Source: Methanobacteriota archaeon
GTDB lineage: Archaea > Thermoplasmatota > Thermoplasmata > Lutacidiplasmatales > UBA184
DNA length: 41,707 nt
Assembly: GCA_013290045.1 (NCBI GenBank)
Contig: JABCYU010000005.1
Location: 1-41,707, forward strand
Direction: 5' to 3'
Numbering within the stretch: position 1 is the first letter of the stretch; each line of letters opens with the position of its first letter. Of the stretch, positions 19,148-27,198 are shown piece after piece. Below the pieces are notes generated by a model that searched no databases, was not told where the DNA came from, and saw nothing but the letters and a program-made list of their open reading frames with translations. Made by a program: the position numbers and the translations under genes.

Positions 19148-19228
19148 GGCATCACCATTTCCATTGGAAGCAAACCCAATGGACCAATGGGCGAGGGTGC
19201 TGGCCCGCGGTTCACTGGGAGATTCTAA

Positions 19229-19250
19229 GTATTATAATGGTATTGTAATG
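19229..19250. promoter_or_regulatory. 11-bp tandem repeat GTATTATAATG/GTATTGTAATG overlapping AbrB start codon
   Basis: Direct reading; second unit contains the ATG of the antitoxin. Confidence 0.5.
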
Positions 19251-19466
19251 AATGTGACCGAGTTCGAGGCGACCGTCAGAAAGGTCGGAGATTCCATGGG
19301 CATCATCATTCCGGGCCGAATCGTCAGCGAGATCAAGGCGCGACCTGGTCAGAAGATTCGGATCGTGATTCCAGGAAAGGTCGATTGGTCGAAGCTCTGG
19401 GGCCGACTCCATTCCGAGCTATCCACTGAAGAGATGATCCGACGGGCTCGCACCGAACGCGACTGA
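19248..19466 (+). CDS. AbrB/MazE-family (VapB-like) antitoxin
   Basis: MNVTEFEATVRKVGDSMGIIIPGRIVSEIKARPGQKIRIVIPGKVDWSKLW; stop overlaps the VapC start (TGATG). Confidence 0.8.
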   Translation: MNVTEFEATVRKVGDSMGIIIPGRIVSEIKARPGQKIRIVIPGKVDWSKLWGRLHSELSTEEMIRRARTERD

Positions 19467-19834
19467 TGTTCTTCTTGGACAGCTACGCCATCACTGAAAT
19501 GGCAAGAGGGAACCCGAGGTACCTCCGCTATCGATCGGAGCCATCCATCACTTCCCGTGCCAACTTGCTCGAAGTTTACTACATCCTCGCACAGCAGGGC
19601 GACGAGGACCTCGCGAGGGACGCACTCCAAGCCCTAGGGCCGAAAGCCATCGAGCTCCCGCTAGAACTCATCCCCACGATTGCCCGATTTCGGCTCAAAA
19701 AGGTCGGCGCCACCGGTCGGCGGTTCTCCTACGTCGATGCGCTTGGGTATGTGTACGCCCGGGAGAATGGGTACACGCTGTTGACCGGAGCCCACGAGTT
19801 CGAGGGGCTCCCCGACGTAGAGTTCGTGCGGTAG
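19466..19834 (+). CDS. VapC-like PIN-domain toxin
   Basis: MFFLDSYAITEMARGNPRYLRY...TSRANLLEVYYIL...RFSYVDALGYVYARENGYTLLTGAHEFEGLPDVEFV: D-x(n)-E-x(n)-D layout of PIN RNases. Confidence 0.8.
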   Translation: MFFLDSYAITEMARGNPRYLRYRSEPSITSRANLLEVYYILAQQGDEDLARDALQALGPKAIELPLELIPTIARFRLKKVGATGRRFSYVDALGYVYARENGYTLLTGAHEFEGLPDVEFVR

Positions 19835-19904
19835 ATCGGGAGTCCGAGAATGCGGTCCGAAGGAGTTCGGATCCCATCCGACGACCCCGCTGCGCGAAGG
19901 TGAT

Positions 19905-19979
19905 TGCTCCCGGCGGGATTTGAACCCACGTTGTCGGGTCGAAGGCCCGATATCCTTGACCGGACTAGACTACGGGAGC
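19905..19979 (-). tRNA. tRNA-Glu (anticodon UUC), CCA not encoded, C at position 33
   Basis: GCTCCCGTAGTCTAGTCCGGTCAAGGATATCGGGCCTTCGACCCGACAACGTGGGTTCAAATCCCGCCGGGAGCA; 7-bp acceptor, 5-bp anticodon and T stems; anticodon loop CCTTCGA. Confidence 0.93.
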
Positions 19980-20112
19980 GCGGCTACCCGGTGGCGAGCG
20001 CGGACCAAAAGCGTTTCGCGCGGGCGGTTGGGTCGGAACGCCGTCTTAGCCGTCACCTCTCCGGAACCTACGCCGTTCCTCCCGAAGCCGGGGGAGTGCC
20101 GAACGGGGGAAG

Positions 20113-21417
20113 CTACCCGACCCGTTCCCAACGCTCCAGCTTCTGGACCGCGGAGAGCGTCGACCCTCGCTGGATCTCCTCGCGGACCCGGTTCTCGTGC
20201 TCGAGCACGTCGAGGGAACGGTTCGCGATCTCCTGGGCCCGTTCTCGCGGCACGACGACCAGGCCGCTCAGGTCGCCGACGACCCAGTCCCCCGGGCGCA
20301 CCCGCTGGCCGCCGACGACGACATCGACCCCGATCTCGCCGAGCCCCTTCGGCTCACCGGCGTTCGGGGAGAGGAACCGGCTGAACACCGGGAATCCGAG
20401 GGCCAGGATCGCGTCGATGTCCCGGGCCGCCCCGTCGATCACGACGCCGGAGACCTTGCGGCCGTGGGCGCTCCAGCTCGCGAGCTCGCCCCAGATCGCG
20501 GTGTGGCCCCCACCGGCGTCGATCACGATCACGTCCCCCGGCCCCGCCCGGTCGATCGCTTCGACCGGTTTCGCCCAGTCCCCGTCGATCGTCGCGACGG
20601 TCACCGCCGGTCCGACGACCCGCCGGTTCGGGTCGCTCAGGTGGGGAACGATCCCGTGCATCGCCCCCTGGCGTTGCATCGCATCGGAGATATTCGGGGT
20701 GGAGACCTTCAGGAACGCCTCCCGGACCTCGGTACCCGAGTACCGTCGGAACAGTTCCGTCGCGACCTCTTTCTCCGAGTCGATCGCCGAACGGATGCGC
20801 CGGGTGGCCCCCGTGATGTCCGCGCTCTTCGTGATCGCGCCCCCCACGATCAGGATCCGCGCGCCGGCCCGGGTCGCGGCGGCCACGCTCTCGCTGTTGA
20901 GCCCGCCGGCGACCGCCACCGGGACGGGCGAGCCGTGGGCCAGCTGCTTCAGCAATTCGAACGGGGTCTTTCCCGCCATCTGCATGTCGATGCCGACGTG
21001 CCAGCAGACCGCCGCCACTCCCAGCTCGGCGACCTTCCGGCTCCGGGCGACGGGGTCAGCGACGTTGAGGAGGTCGACGACGATCTCCGCCCCGTACTTC
21101 TCCCCCCCGCGGACGGCGTCGGCGATCGTGTCGTCGTCGGCCGTCCCGAGAACGGTGACGATCTCAGCGCCCGCCTTCGCGGCGATCTCGACCTCGAAGG
21201 CGCCGGTGTCCATCACCTTCATATCGGCGACGATCCGATGCCCGGGGAACTCCTTCTTCAGCTGGCGGACCGCGTCCAACCCCTCGCTCTTGATGAGCGG
21301 AGTCCCGGCCTCGACCCAGTCGGCCCCGCCTTCGACCGCCTCCCGGGCGGCCGGGATCGCCCTGGAGAGGTTCTCGAAGTCCAGCGCGACCTGCAAGACG
21401 GGGCGGTCGAGCCGCAT
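20113..21417 (-). CDS. 3-hexulose-6-phosphate synthase fused to RraA-like domain
   Basis: N-terminal LQVALDFENLSRAI...VEAGTPLIKSEG...VADMKVMDTG (HPS); C-terminal PNISDAMQRQGAMHGI...DAGGGHTAIWGELAS (RraA family). Confidence 0.9.
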   Translation of the reverse strand: MRLDRPVLQVALDFENLSRAIPAAREAVEGGADWVEAGTPLIKSEGLDAVRQLKKEFPGHRIVADMKVMDTGAFEVEIAAKAGAEIVTVLGTADDDTIADAVRGGEKYGAEIVVDLLNVADPVARSRKVAELGVAAVCWHVGIDMQMAGKTPFELLKQLAHGSPVPVAVAGGLNSESVAAATRAGARILIVGGAITKSADITGATRRIRSAIDSEKEVATELFRRYSGTEVREAFLKVSTPNISDAMQRQGAMHGIVPHLSDPNRRVVGPAVTVATIDGDWAKPVEAIDRAGPGDVIVIDAGGGHTAIWGELASWSAHGRKVSGVVIDGAARDIDAILALGFPVFSRFLSPNAGEPKGLGEIGVDVVVGGQRVRPGDWVVGDLSGLVVVPRERAQEIANRSLDVLEHENRVREEIQRGSTLSAVQKLERWERVG

Positions 21418-21562
21418 GGCCTCGCCGAGCGACCCAGACTATTAACCCCGTCCGCATCGGCGCGCCGGGGAATCCACGACGACACCCCGCCGCCCCGTCG
21501 AGGTCATCGAAGGGTCGGCGGAGCATCTCGATCCGGTCCCCTCGAACAGCATCGCCCTGGTC

Positions 21563-22330
21563 GTGACCTCGCCCCCGTACCCGATGATCCCGCAGTGGGA
21601 CGAACTGTTCCGTCGCCAGGGGGCCGTCCGATACGAGGAGATGCATGCGATCCTCGCCCGGAGCTGGGAGGAGTGCCACCGGGTGCTCGTCGACGGCGGG
21701 ATCCTGGCCGTGAACGTCGGCGATGCTATGCGGACCACCGAGGGCGAGTTCCGGCTCTGGCCGAACCACGCCGACGTCACCTTCGCGTGCCGCCGGATCG
21801 GATTTCGTCCGTTGCCCTACATCCTGTGGAAGAAGCCGACGAACCGGCCGAACGCGTTCCTCGGCTCGGGGTTCCTGCCGCCGAACGCCTACGTCACGCT
21901 CGATTGCGAGTTCATCCTGCTGTTCCGGAAGGGGTCGATCCGCCAGTTCCCCCGCAGCGACCCCGGCCGTTACCAGAGCCGCTTCACGAAGGCCGAGCGG
22001 GATCACTGGTTCTCTCAGGTGTGGGAGGACGTCCGAGGGGTCCGGCAGCGGTCCGCCGACGGGCGATCCGGAGCGTTCCCCCCCGAGATCCCCGAGCGGC
22101 TGATCCGGATGTTCTCGGTGACCGGCGACACGGTCCTCGACCCGTTCGCGGGCACCGGCACGACGCTCTGGGCGGCGGCCCGGTTGGGTCGCCGGGCGAT
22201 CGGGGTGGAGATCGATGGGGAACGGGCGGCCGAGCTCACGCGCCGGCTGGCGGCGATGGATCCGGGGGCGCGGCGGCCGCCCGCACCGGCGTCTCCCGGT
22301 GGGCGACCTCCTCGTCGACGGCGTGCTTGA
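21563..22330 (+). CDS. Beta-class DNA methyltransferase (probably N4-cytosine), 5' end uncertain
   Basis: TSPPYP catalytic motif, DPFAGTGTT SAM-binding motif; homology-like sequence continues upstream in frame (EVIEGSAEHLDPVPSNSIALV) with no ATG/GTG/TTG before TAA at about 21442. Confidence 0.8.
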   Translation: MTSPPYPMIPQWDELFRRQGAVRYEEMHAILARSWEECHRVLVDGGILAVNVGDAMRTTEGEFRLWPNHADVTFACRRIGFRPLPYILWKKPTNRPNAFLGSGFLPPNAYVTLDCEFILLFRKGSIRQFPRSDPGRYQSRFTKAERDHWFSQVWEDVRGVRQRSADGRSGAFPPEIPERLIRMFSVTGDTVLDPFAGTGTTLWAAARLGRRAIGVEIDGERAAELTRRLAAMDPGARRPPAPASPGGRPPRRRRA

Positions 22331-22805
22331 GATATCGGAGCGCCGGCCCGCTCAGCCGGTCGAGGTGAAGCAGCAGGTAGTGGAGGTAGATCCGTTCCGG
22401 GCTCCGGGAGGGGCCGGGAGCGTGGGGGGCGACCCCAGGTCCGGCCCGGGGGATCTCCGCGATCACCGAGCGTAGGGTCGCCGGGTGGTGCTCCTGATCC
22501 GGGCCGTGGAGGGCGCGTCCCGTGGCCCCGGTGAGCGGCGGAAAGACGCGCCGGACCGGGTCCCCGTCCTCTTCCTCGGGGGTGGGGGCGGCCGCGTTGG
22601 CGGCGACGGGGTTCGACCGGGCCATCCGGGGACTGCGCGGGTCGCCGTTCGGCAGGAACTTCGCCTGGATGTACGGGTGCACGGGGCGGCCCGGCTCCTG
22701 GAACTCGGTGATCGGCCGCCCCGCGACCTCCTCGACGAGGGTCGTGAGGCTCCAGGAGTCGCGGCGTCGGGCGGGCCGGTCGGCCGACGCGTCGTCTGGC
22801 GGCAC
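22236..22805 (-). CDS. Hypothetical protein, terminal gene of the DNA-transfer-like cluster
   Basis: 189 aa; GTG start about 25 nt downstream of a TATATA box (22829-22837, read on minus strand). Confidence 0.5.
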   Translation of the reverse strand: MPPDDASADRPARRRDSWSLTTLVEEVAGRPITEFQEPGRPVHPYIQAKFLPNGDPRSPRMARSNPVAANAAAPTPEEEDGDPVRRVFPPLTGATGRALHGPDQEHHPATLRSVIAEIPRAGPGVAPHAPGPSRSPERIYLHYLLLHLDRLSGPALRYLKHAVDEEVAHRETPVRAAAAPPDPSPPAGA

Positions 22806-22857
22806 GCGGGCGATTCCGCCTTGGGCCTGTATATAGGGAGACGGTGGACGCGAAGAG

Positions 22858-24555
22858 CTACCGACCCTCCGGGGGGAGGTCGGCCCCCCGGACGGCCCCG
22901 GCGGGGGAGAGGGCCCGGGTGAGAAACTCGTACTCCGGCGTCGAGGCGACGAGCGCGATCGGGAGGTGGGCTTCGCCGAACCGTAGCAACCCCTCGGAAT
23001 ACCCTGCCTCCTTCGGAAGTCGGGCGCGGGGAAGCCATTCGGACTCCGCCTCGGTGAGGCCGAAGAACTCGCGGCACTCGACGGAGACGTTCGGCAGCCG
23101 CAGCAGCACCGTCGCCCGGAGGTTCCGGAGCAGGGAACGTCCGGATTCGTTCGACAGGAAATCGTCCGGGTTTTGGCTCACGACGAGGACGCCGGCACCG
23201 TAGTGCCGCACGTGGCGGACGAGGCGGTCGAAGAACGCCGCCGTCGCCGGATGGCCGGCCAGCAGGTGGGCCTCGTCGACCACCAGCAGCTTCGGTCCGG
23301 CGTTCGCCCGGATCCGGCCGTAGACGGCATCGAACAGGTAGGCGAGATGGAACGGACGATGGTCGTCGGAGACACCGGAAAGGTCGATGCTCACGGGCGA
23401 CGACCCCCAGCTCGCCGTCGTCGGACCGTTCAGGTGCCGGAGCGAACCTGTCTCGAACACCTCGAAGAGGGCGTTCAACCTCCCCGGGGTGGAGCTGCGC
23501 GACCTCAGCTCCCGGGCGAGATCGGAGAGCCTCGGGACCTCTGGACCGGCCCGATAGAGCCGGCTCACGGCCGCATCGAGCGCGGCGACCTCTTCGTCGG
23601 CGAGACTCGGGAAGAGCGCCCGGAGCAGCGAGCCGACGCGGGCGGCCTTCTCGGCCCGGTCCCCTCCGGTGCTCGCCGGGTCGAGCGGGTTCCAACGGAC
23701 GTCGCTCCCCTCGGCAACGGTCAGGACGCTCCCGCCGAGCGCCCGGGCGAGCCCGCCGAACTCCCCCAGAGGGTCGAGGATGAACACCTCGACCTCCGGT
23801 CGCATCCACCGGGTGCGAAGGATCGTGAGGGCGGTGGCGAACGATTTGCCGGATCCGGTCGTGCCGAAAACGCCCCACGATTGGCTGGCGTGCCGCCACC
23901 GGTCGAGGAACACCGGCGACGCATCCTCGAGGAGGAGTCCCAGAAGGATCCCGCCGGGTTCGGCGACCGTCTCGTCGACGAACGGGAAGAACGCGCCGAC
24001 GCCGTCCGTGTGGAGCGTGTGCCAATAGCCGGGAGGACGCGCCGCGGTGCCGGCGAGGTCGGGAGCCGCCGTGACGGCCGCGACCTCGTAACCCGGGACC
24101 CGGGTCCGGAATCCGAGCACCGAGAGACGGCGGACCAGCTCGGTGCGGAACCGCTCGACGCGCGAGCGGTTCGTCCCGAGGCAGTGGAAGCTCATCCCGA
24201 CCCGCCACAGTTCCTGCTCGCGGGCGGCGACCTGACGTCCGAGGTCCTGGGCGCTCTCGGACTCCCGGACCAGCTGCGCCGGTCGGCGGCCGGTCGACCC
24301 TTCGCCGGTGGCGAGCTCGGCTTCGGCGACGGCGTGCGCCGCGTGGAGCATTTCGACGGCGGCCGTCGGCTCGATGCGATGGAACCGCAGGCGAAGCTCG
24401 ATCGGGGCGGACGTGGGCAGTACGCGGCCGAGGAACCCGAACGGGACCTCGGAAGGGAGCTCCGGGACGAGCAGCGGGGCATCGAACCGACACCCCCGTC
24501 GGATCCAGCCGGCCCCTTCGAACGTGGCGGGCCCCTGCTCCCGGGGGCCGGTCAT
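22858..24555 (-). CDS. VirB4/HerA-type conjugation-like ATPase
   Basis: Walker A GVFGTTGSGKSFA, Walker B KLLVVDEAHLL, VLVVSQNPDDFL; ATGA overlap with preceding gene. Confidence 0.85.
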   Translation of the reverse strand: MTGPREQGPATFEGAGWIRRGCRFDAPLLVPELPSEVPFGFLGRVLPTSAPIELRLRFHRIEPTAAVEMLHAAHAVAEAELATGEGSTGRRPAQLVRESESAQDLGRQVAAREQELWRVGMSFHCLGTNRSRVERFRTELVRRLSVLGFRTRVPGYEVAAVTAAPDLAGTAARPPGYWHTLHTDGVGAFFPFVDETVAEPGGILLGLLLEDASPVFLDRWRHASQSWGVFGTTGSGKSFATALTILRTRWMRPEVEVFILDPLGEFGGLARALGGSVLTVAEGSDVRWNPLDPASTGGDRAEKAARVGSLLRALFPSLADEEVAALDAAVSRLYRAGPEVPRLSDLARELRSRSSTPGRLNALFEVFETGSLRHLNGPTTASWGSSPVSIDLSGVSDDHRPFHLAYLFDAVYGRIRANAGPKLLVVDEAHLLAGHPATAAFFDRLVRHVRHYGAGVLVVSQNPDDFLSNESGRSLLRNLRATVLLRLPNVSVECREFFGLTEAESEWLPRARLPKEAGYSEGLLRFGEAHLPIALVASTPEYEFLTRALSPAGAVRGADLPPEGR

Positions 24556-24905
24556 GGCGCCCCCCGACCCGAGCGTCGCGCGGTCCACCAGAGGACGCCG
24601 CTCGCCGCTCCCAGGCAGACTCCGCCCCACTCCCCGAGGAGCCGAGGGTCACCGAACACGATCGCCCAGAGCGCCAGCAATAGACCCGACCCGGCGACGG
24701 CTCGGATCGCCTTCGGCCCGGTCCGCGTTCCGCGGTGGCGTCTCGACCCTTCGGCGATCCACAGGCTGAGGGTGAACGCCGCGAGGACGACGGTCAGCCC
24801 GACGAAATATGGGTCGGCGACCGACAGGAACCCGGAGAGGACCGCGAACCCGGCGCAGGTGGGGAGCGGCTCCAAGTTCGGCGTCCAGGCGTCGGCCACC
24901 GTCAC
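24552..24905 (-). CDS. Small multi-TM membrane protein of the transfer-like operon
   Basis: VTVADAWTPNLEPLPTCAGFAVLSGFLSVADPYFVGLTVVLAAFTLSLWIAEG...; coupled by GTGA and ATGA overlaps. Confidence 0.65.
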   Translation of the reverse strand: MTVADAWTPNLEPLPTCAGFAVLSGFLSVADPYFVGLTVVLAAFTLSLWIAEGSRRHRGTRTGPKAIRAVAGSGLLLALWAIVFGDPRLLGEWGGVCLGAASGVLWWTARRSGRGAP

Positions 24906-25678
24906 GTGGCGGCTCCCGACGGCGATTCGAATCCCAGGCGACGTATCGCCGTTTCGAGCTCCGCGCCCCGGAGGCGACGGACGGCGACGCCCAGCTCCCC
25001 GAGGGCGATGCGGACCGCGCTGACCTGCGCTTCCAGCCGCGCGATCGGCTCCCCGTCGCCGACCCGCGCGGCGAGGTAGACATCGACCCGACGGACGGAG
25101 CGCCGGCGGCACAACAGCCGGACCAGCGCCTGGTACCCCGCCCGGGCCTCTCGTTCCGCCGCGTCCGCCCCCGAGGCCGTCGGACCCACGAACGGTCCGG
25201 CGGGGATCGGCTCGACCCCGACCCGAAGGAACGCCCCATGGTCGAGGGCGCGCAACATCTCGCGGTATCGCTGGAACCGGCGGCGGGCATCGTCCGGCGG
25301 CAGGAACGCGACCGGGGTTCCTCCTGCCGCAAGGACGGCGAAGCACGGACCGCCCTCGATCCGCATCACGCCCCCCCGGACCCGCGCGGACGGTCCGGGG
25401 GCTCCACCCCACCGACTGCGCCAGCGCCAGCGGCAGTAGTCCGCGAACAATCGGTCCAGCCCGCGACCGTCCGGCTGGTAGGTGGCGAAGACGAATCCGC
25501 CGCCGACGAACGGGATCCACGCCGCCGGGGTAACGAGCCCCGCCACGACCCCCCCGATGGCGGCGTAGGTGACGAACTTGAGTGCCTCGCGCGCCGAGGG
25601 AAACGGTCCGAGCCTCAATCGGCGTCCGGTCGGCTCGGGGAGAGAGACGACGAGCGGGTCCGACCGGCTCCCGCTCAC
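24902..25678 (-). CDS. PrgI-like membrane protein of type IV secretion/conjugation-like system
   Basis: VVSLPEPTGRRLRLGPFPSAREALKFVTYAAIGGVVAGLVTPAAWIPFVGGGFVFATYQPDGRGLDRLFADYCRWR: two TM helices followed by cytoplasmic domain; GTGA overlap. Confidence 0.6.
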   Translation of the reverse strand: MSGSRSDPLVVSLPEPTGRRLRLGPFPSAREALKFVTYAAIGGVVAGLVTPAAWIPFVGGGFVFATYQPDGRGLDRLFADYCRWRWRSRWGGAPGPSARVRGGVMRIEGGPCFAVLAAGGTPVAFLPPDDARRRFQRYREMLRALDHGAFLRVGVEPIPAGPFVGPTASGADAAEREARAGYQALVRLLCRRRSVRRVDVYLAARVGDGEPIARLEAQVSAVRIALGELGVAVRRLRGAELETAIRRLGFESPSGAAT

Positions 25679-26808
25679 GGCTCCTCTCCGCGGATCCCCA
25701 GGGAATACGGCCGGTATCCGGAGACCCGACGTCGGAGGCCCTGGACCGCCTGGGGAACGTGGCGGAGCAGGTGGCCGGTGCTCCGCCCCAGGACGTCGGC
25801 GGCCAGCACGGGGATCGTGGCGGGAAGGGCGCCCGCCGCCCCCGCCGCGCCGACCCCCTGCAACAGCTGCGCCGGCCCCTTGACCGACCCGGGGCGGGCC
25901 AGCGGCCGAAGGAAGCTGTTCACGCTCGCCGATCCGGCCGCCAGGCCCCGCTGGATCCCGCCGGTCACCGCGCTCCCGCCCGAGGGGAACCCGACGGAGG
26001 TGAGCTGGGCCCCGGCGATCGACAATAGGGAGGGAGCCGAAACCGCGACGGTGAGGTAACCGAGCAGCAGGAGGATGTTCGGCGAGCCGACGGCGAGCTC
26101 GAGGGGAATCACGACCAGGCATGGGAGGAACGCGAGTTCGCCGAACAGGATCCACGCGCGCCGGGCCAGCGGGGCCAAGGTCGGGATCGGCCAGAGCAAT
26201 GTGAAGATCGGCAGGACGACGAGGAGGACGCCGAGCAGGGCGTCCCGCAGCGCGACCGCCGCGGCGAGGATCAGCACCATCGAGAACAGGGCGAACGTGA
26301 TCACGAGGGCCAGCACCCCGTTGTCCCAGGAGAAGCCGAGCGCCCCGAACCCGTCGAGGTTCTGCCAATGCTGCCAGGCGCCTCCGTCGAACCCGGCGAC
26401 GACCGGATAGGTGGCGCCGGCCACCCCGAGCAGGGCACCGGCGATCGGAACGGCGAAGTTCGCGACGAGGACCGCCAGGACGAGCCGGGGGACGAGCGAT
26501 TCCAAGGGGGCCCCGATCCGGGGAACGAGGACCCGGGTGAGGTAGACCAACCCCACCCCGAAGGCCACCACGGCGACGGCGGGGTCGACCACGTGACCGA
26601 CCAGGTACGCGCTGAACGACGCCGCCTCGGTCAGGAAGGTCGGCGGTGCCCCCGGCGTCGGCGGCAGGGGAGGGTACAACGCGGCCGGAGCCATTTCGGG
26701 GACCAACAGGCCGTCGTACGTCGGCCCAGTGACGGCCGCGATCGCCGCCGTAAGCCCGGCGAACAGCGCGAACAGCACGCCCCGGACGACATCATCCCAC
26801 CCGACCAT
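25675..26808 (-). CDS. Polytopic membrane protein, VirB6/TrbL/CedA-like
   Basis: 377 aa with at least 6 hydrophobic helices; position between VirB2-like and PrgI-like genes. Confidence 0.6.
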   Translation of the reverse strand: MVGWDDVVRGVLFALFAGLTAAIAAVTGPTYDGLLVPEMAPAALYPPLPPTPGAPPTFLTEAASFSAYLVGHVVDPAVAVVAFGVGLVYLTRVLVPRIGAPLESLVPRLVLAVLVANFAVPIAGALLGVAGATYPVVAGFDGGAWQHWQNLDGFGALGFSWDNGVLALVITFALFSMVLILAAAVALRDALLGVLLVVLPIFTLLWPIPTLAPLARRAWILFGELAFLPCLVVIPLELAVGSPNILLLLGYLTVAVSAPSLLSIAGAQLTSVGFPSGGSAVTGGIQRGLAAGSASVNSFLRPLARPGSVKGPAQLLQGVGAAGAAGALPATIPVLAADVLGRSTGHLLRHVPQAVQGLRRRVSGYRPYSLGIRGEEP

Positions 26809-26820
26809 CGCTCCGTCCGG

Positions 26821-27198
26821 TCAGCTCCCCGTCAGCACCCAGCGGGCCAGCCCCCAGGCGAGCCCCGTGAACGCGGCGGTGAACAACAGCGTCCCGACGA
26901 GGGCGTCCCGCGCCCGATCCTTCGCCTGGATCTTCTTGGTCACGTCGTTCGAGAACCAGCTCAGGGCGACGCGGGCCCAGACGATCGCGAGCAGCGCGCT
27001 TCCCGAGAGGCCGAGAAGGGTGACGAGTCGCTGGAGCGCGGCGGAGAAGTTGCTGACCGCGCTCGGGTCCGCGGCGATCACGACGTGCCCGGGAGCGGAC
27101 GGCGCGGGGAACGCGGCCGGGATCCCGGTCGACCCCAGCAGGAGCAGGAGCGGCACCAGGGCGGCCCCCGGCCCGATGAAGCGGCGAAGGAGGATCAT
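26821..27198 (-). CDS. Small membrane protein, VirB2/TrbC pilin-like
   Basis: MILLRRFIGPGAALVPLLLLLGSTGIPAAFPAP...LVTLLGLSGSALLAIVWARVALSWFSNDVTKKIQAKDRARDALVGTLLFTAAFTGLAWGLARWVL: signal peptide, two TM helices separated by a short basic loop. Confidence 0.55.
   Translation of the reverse strand: MILLRRFIGPGAALVPLLLLLGSTGIPAAFPAPSAPGHVVIAADPSAVSNFSAALQRLVTLLGLSGSALLAIVWARVALSWFSNDVTKKIQAKDRARDALVGTLLFTAAFTGLAWGLARWVLTGS

Noticed and set aside
16373-19918. CRISPR array interpretation of the repeated 20-26 nt sequences
   Set aside because: Only four copies, 0.8-1.5 kb apart with genes between them, no spacers and no cas genes.
19904-22368. Long plus-strand ORFs across the tRNA-Glu, Hps-RraA and methyltransferase region
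   Set aside because: Antisense to well-supported genes and partly translating a tRNA; composition typical of GC shadow ORFs.
22463-24652. 729-aa minus-strand ORF in another frame over VirB4
   Set aside because: Arg/Pro/Gly-rich out-of-frame shadow; the VirB4 frame carries Walker motifs and coupled start/stop signals.
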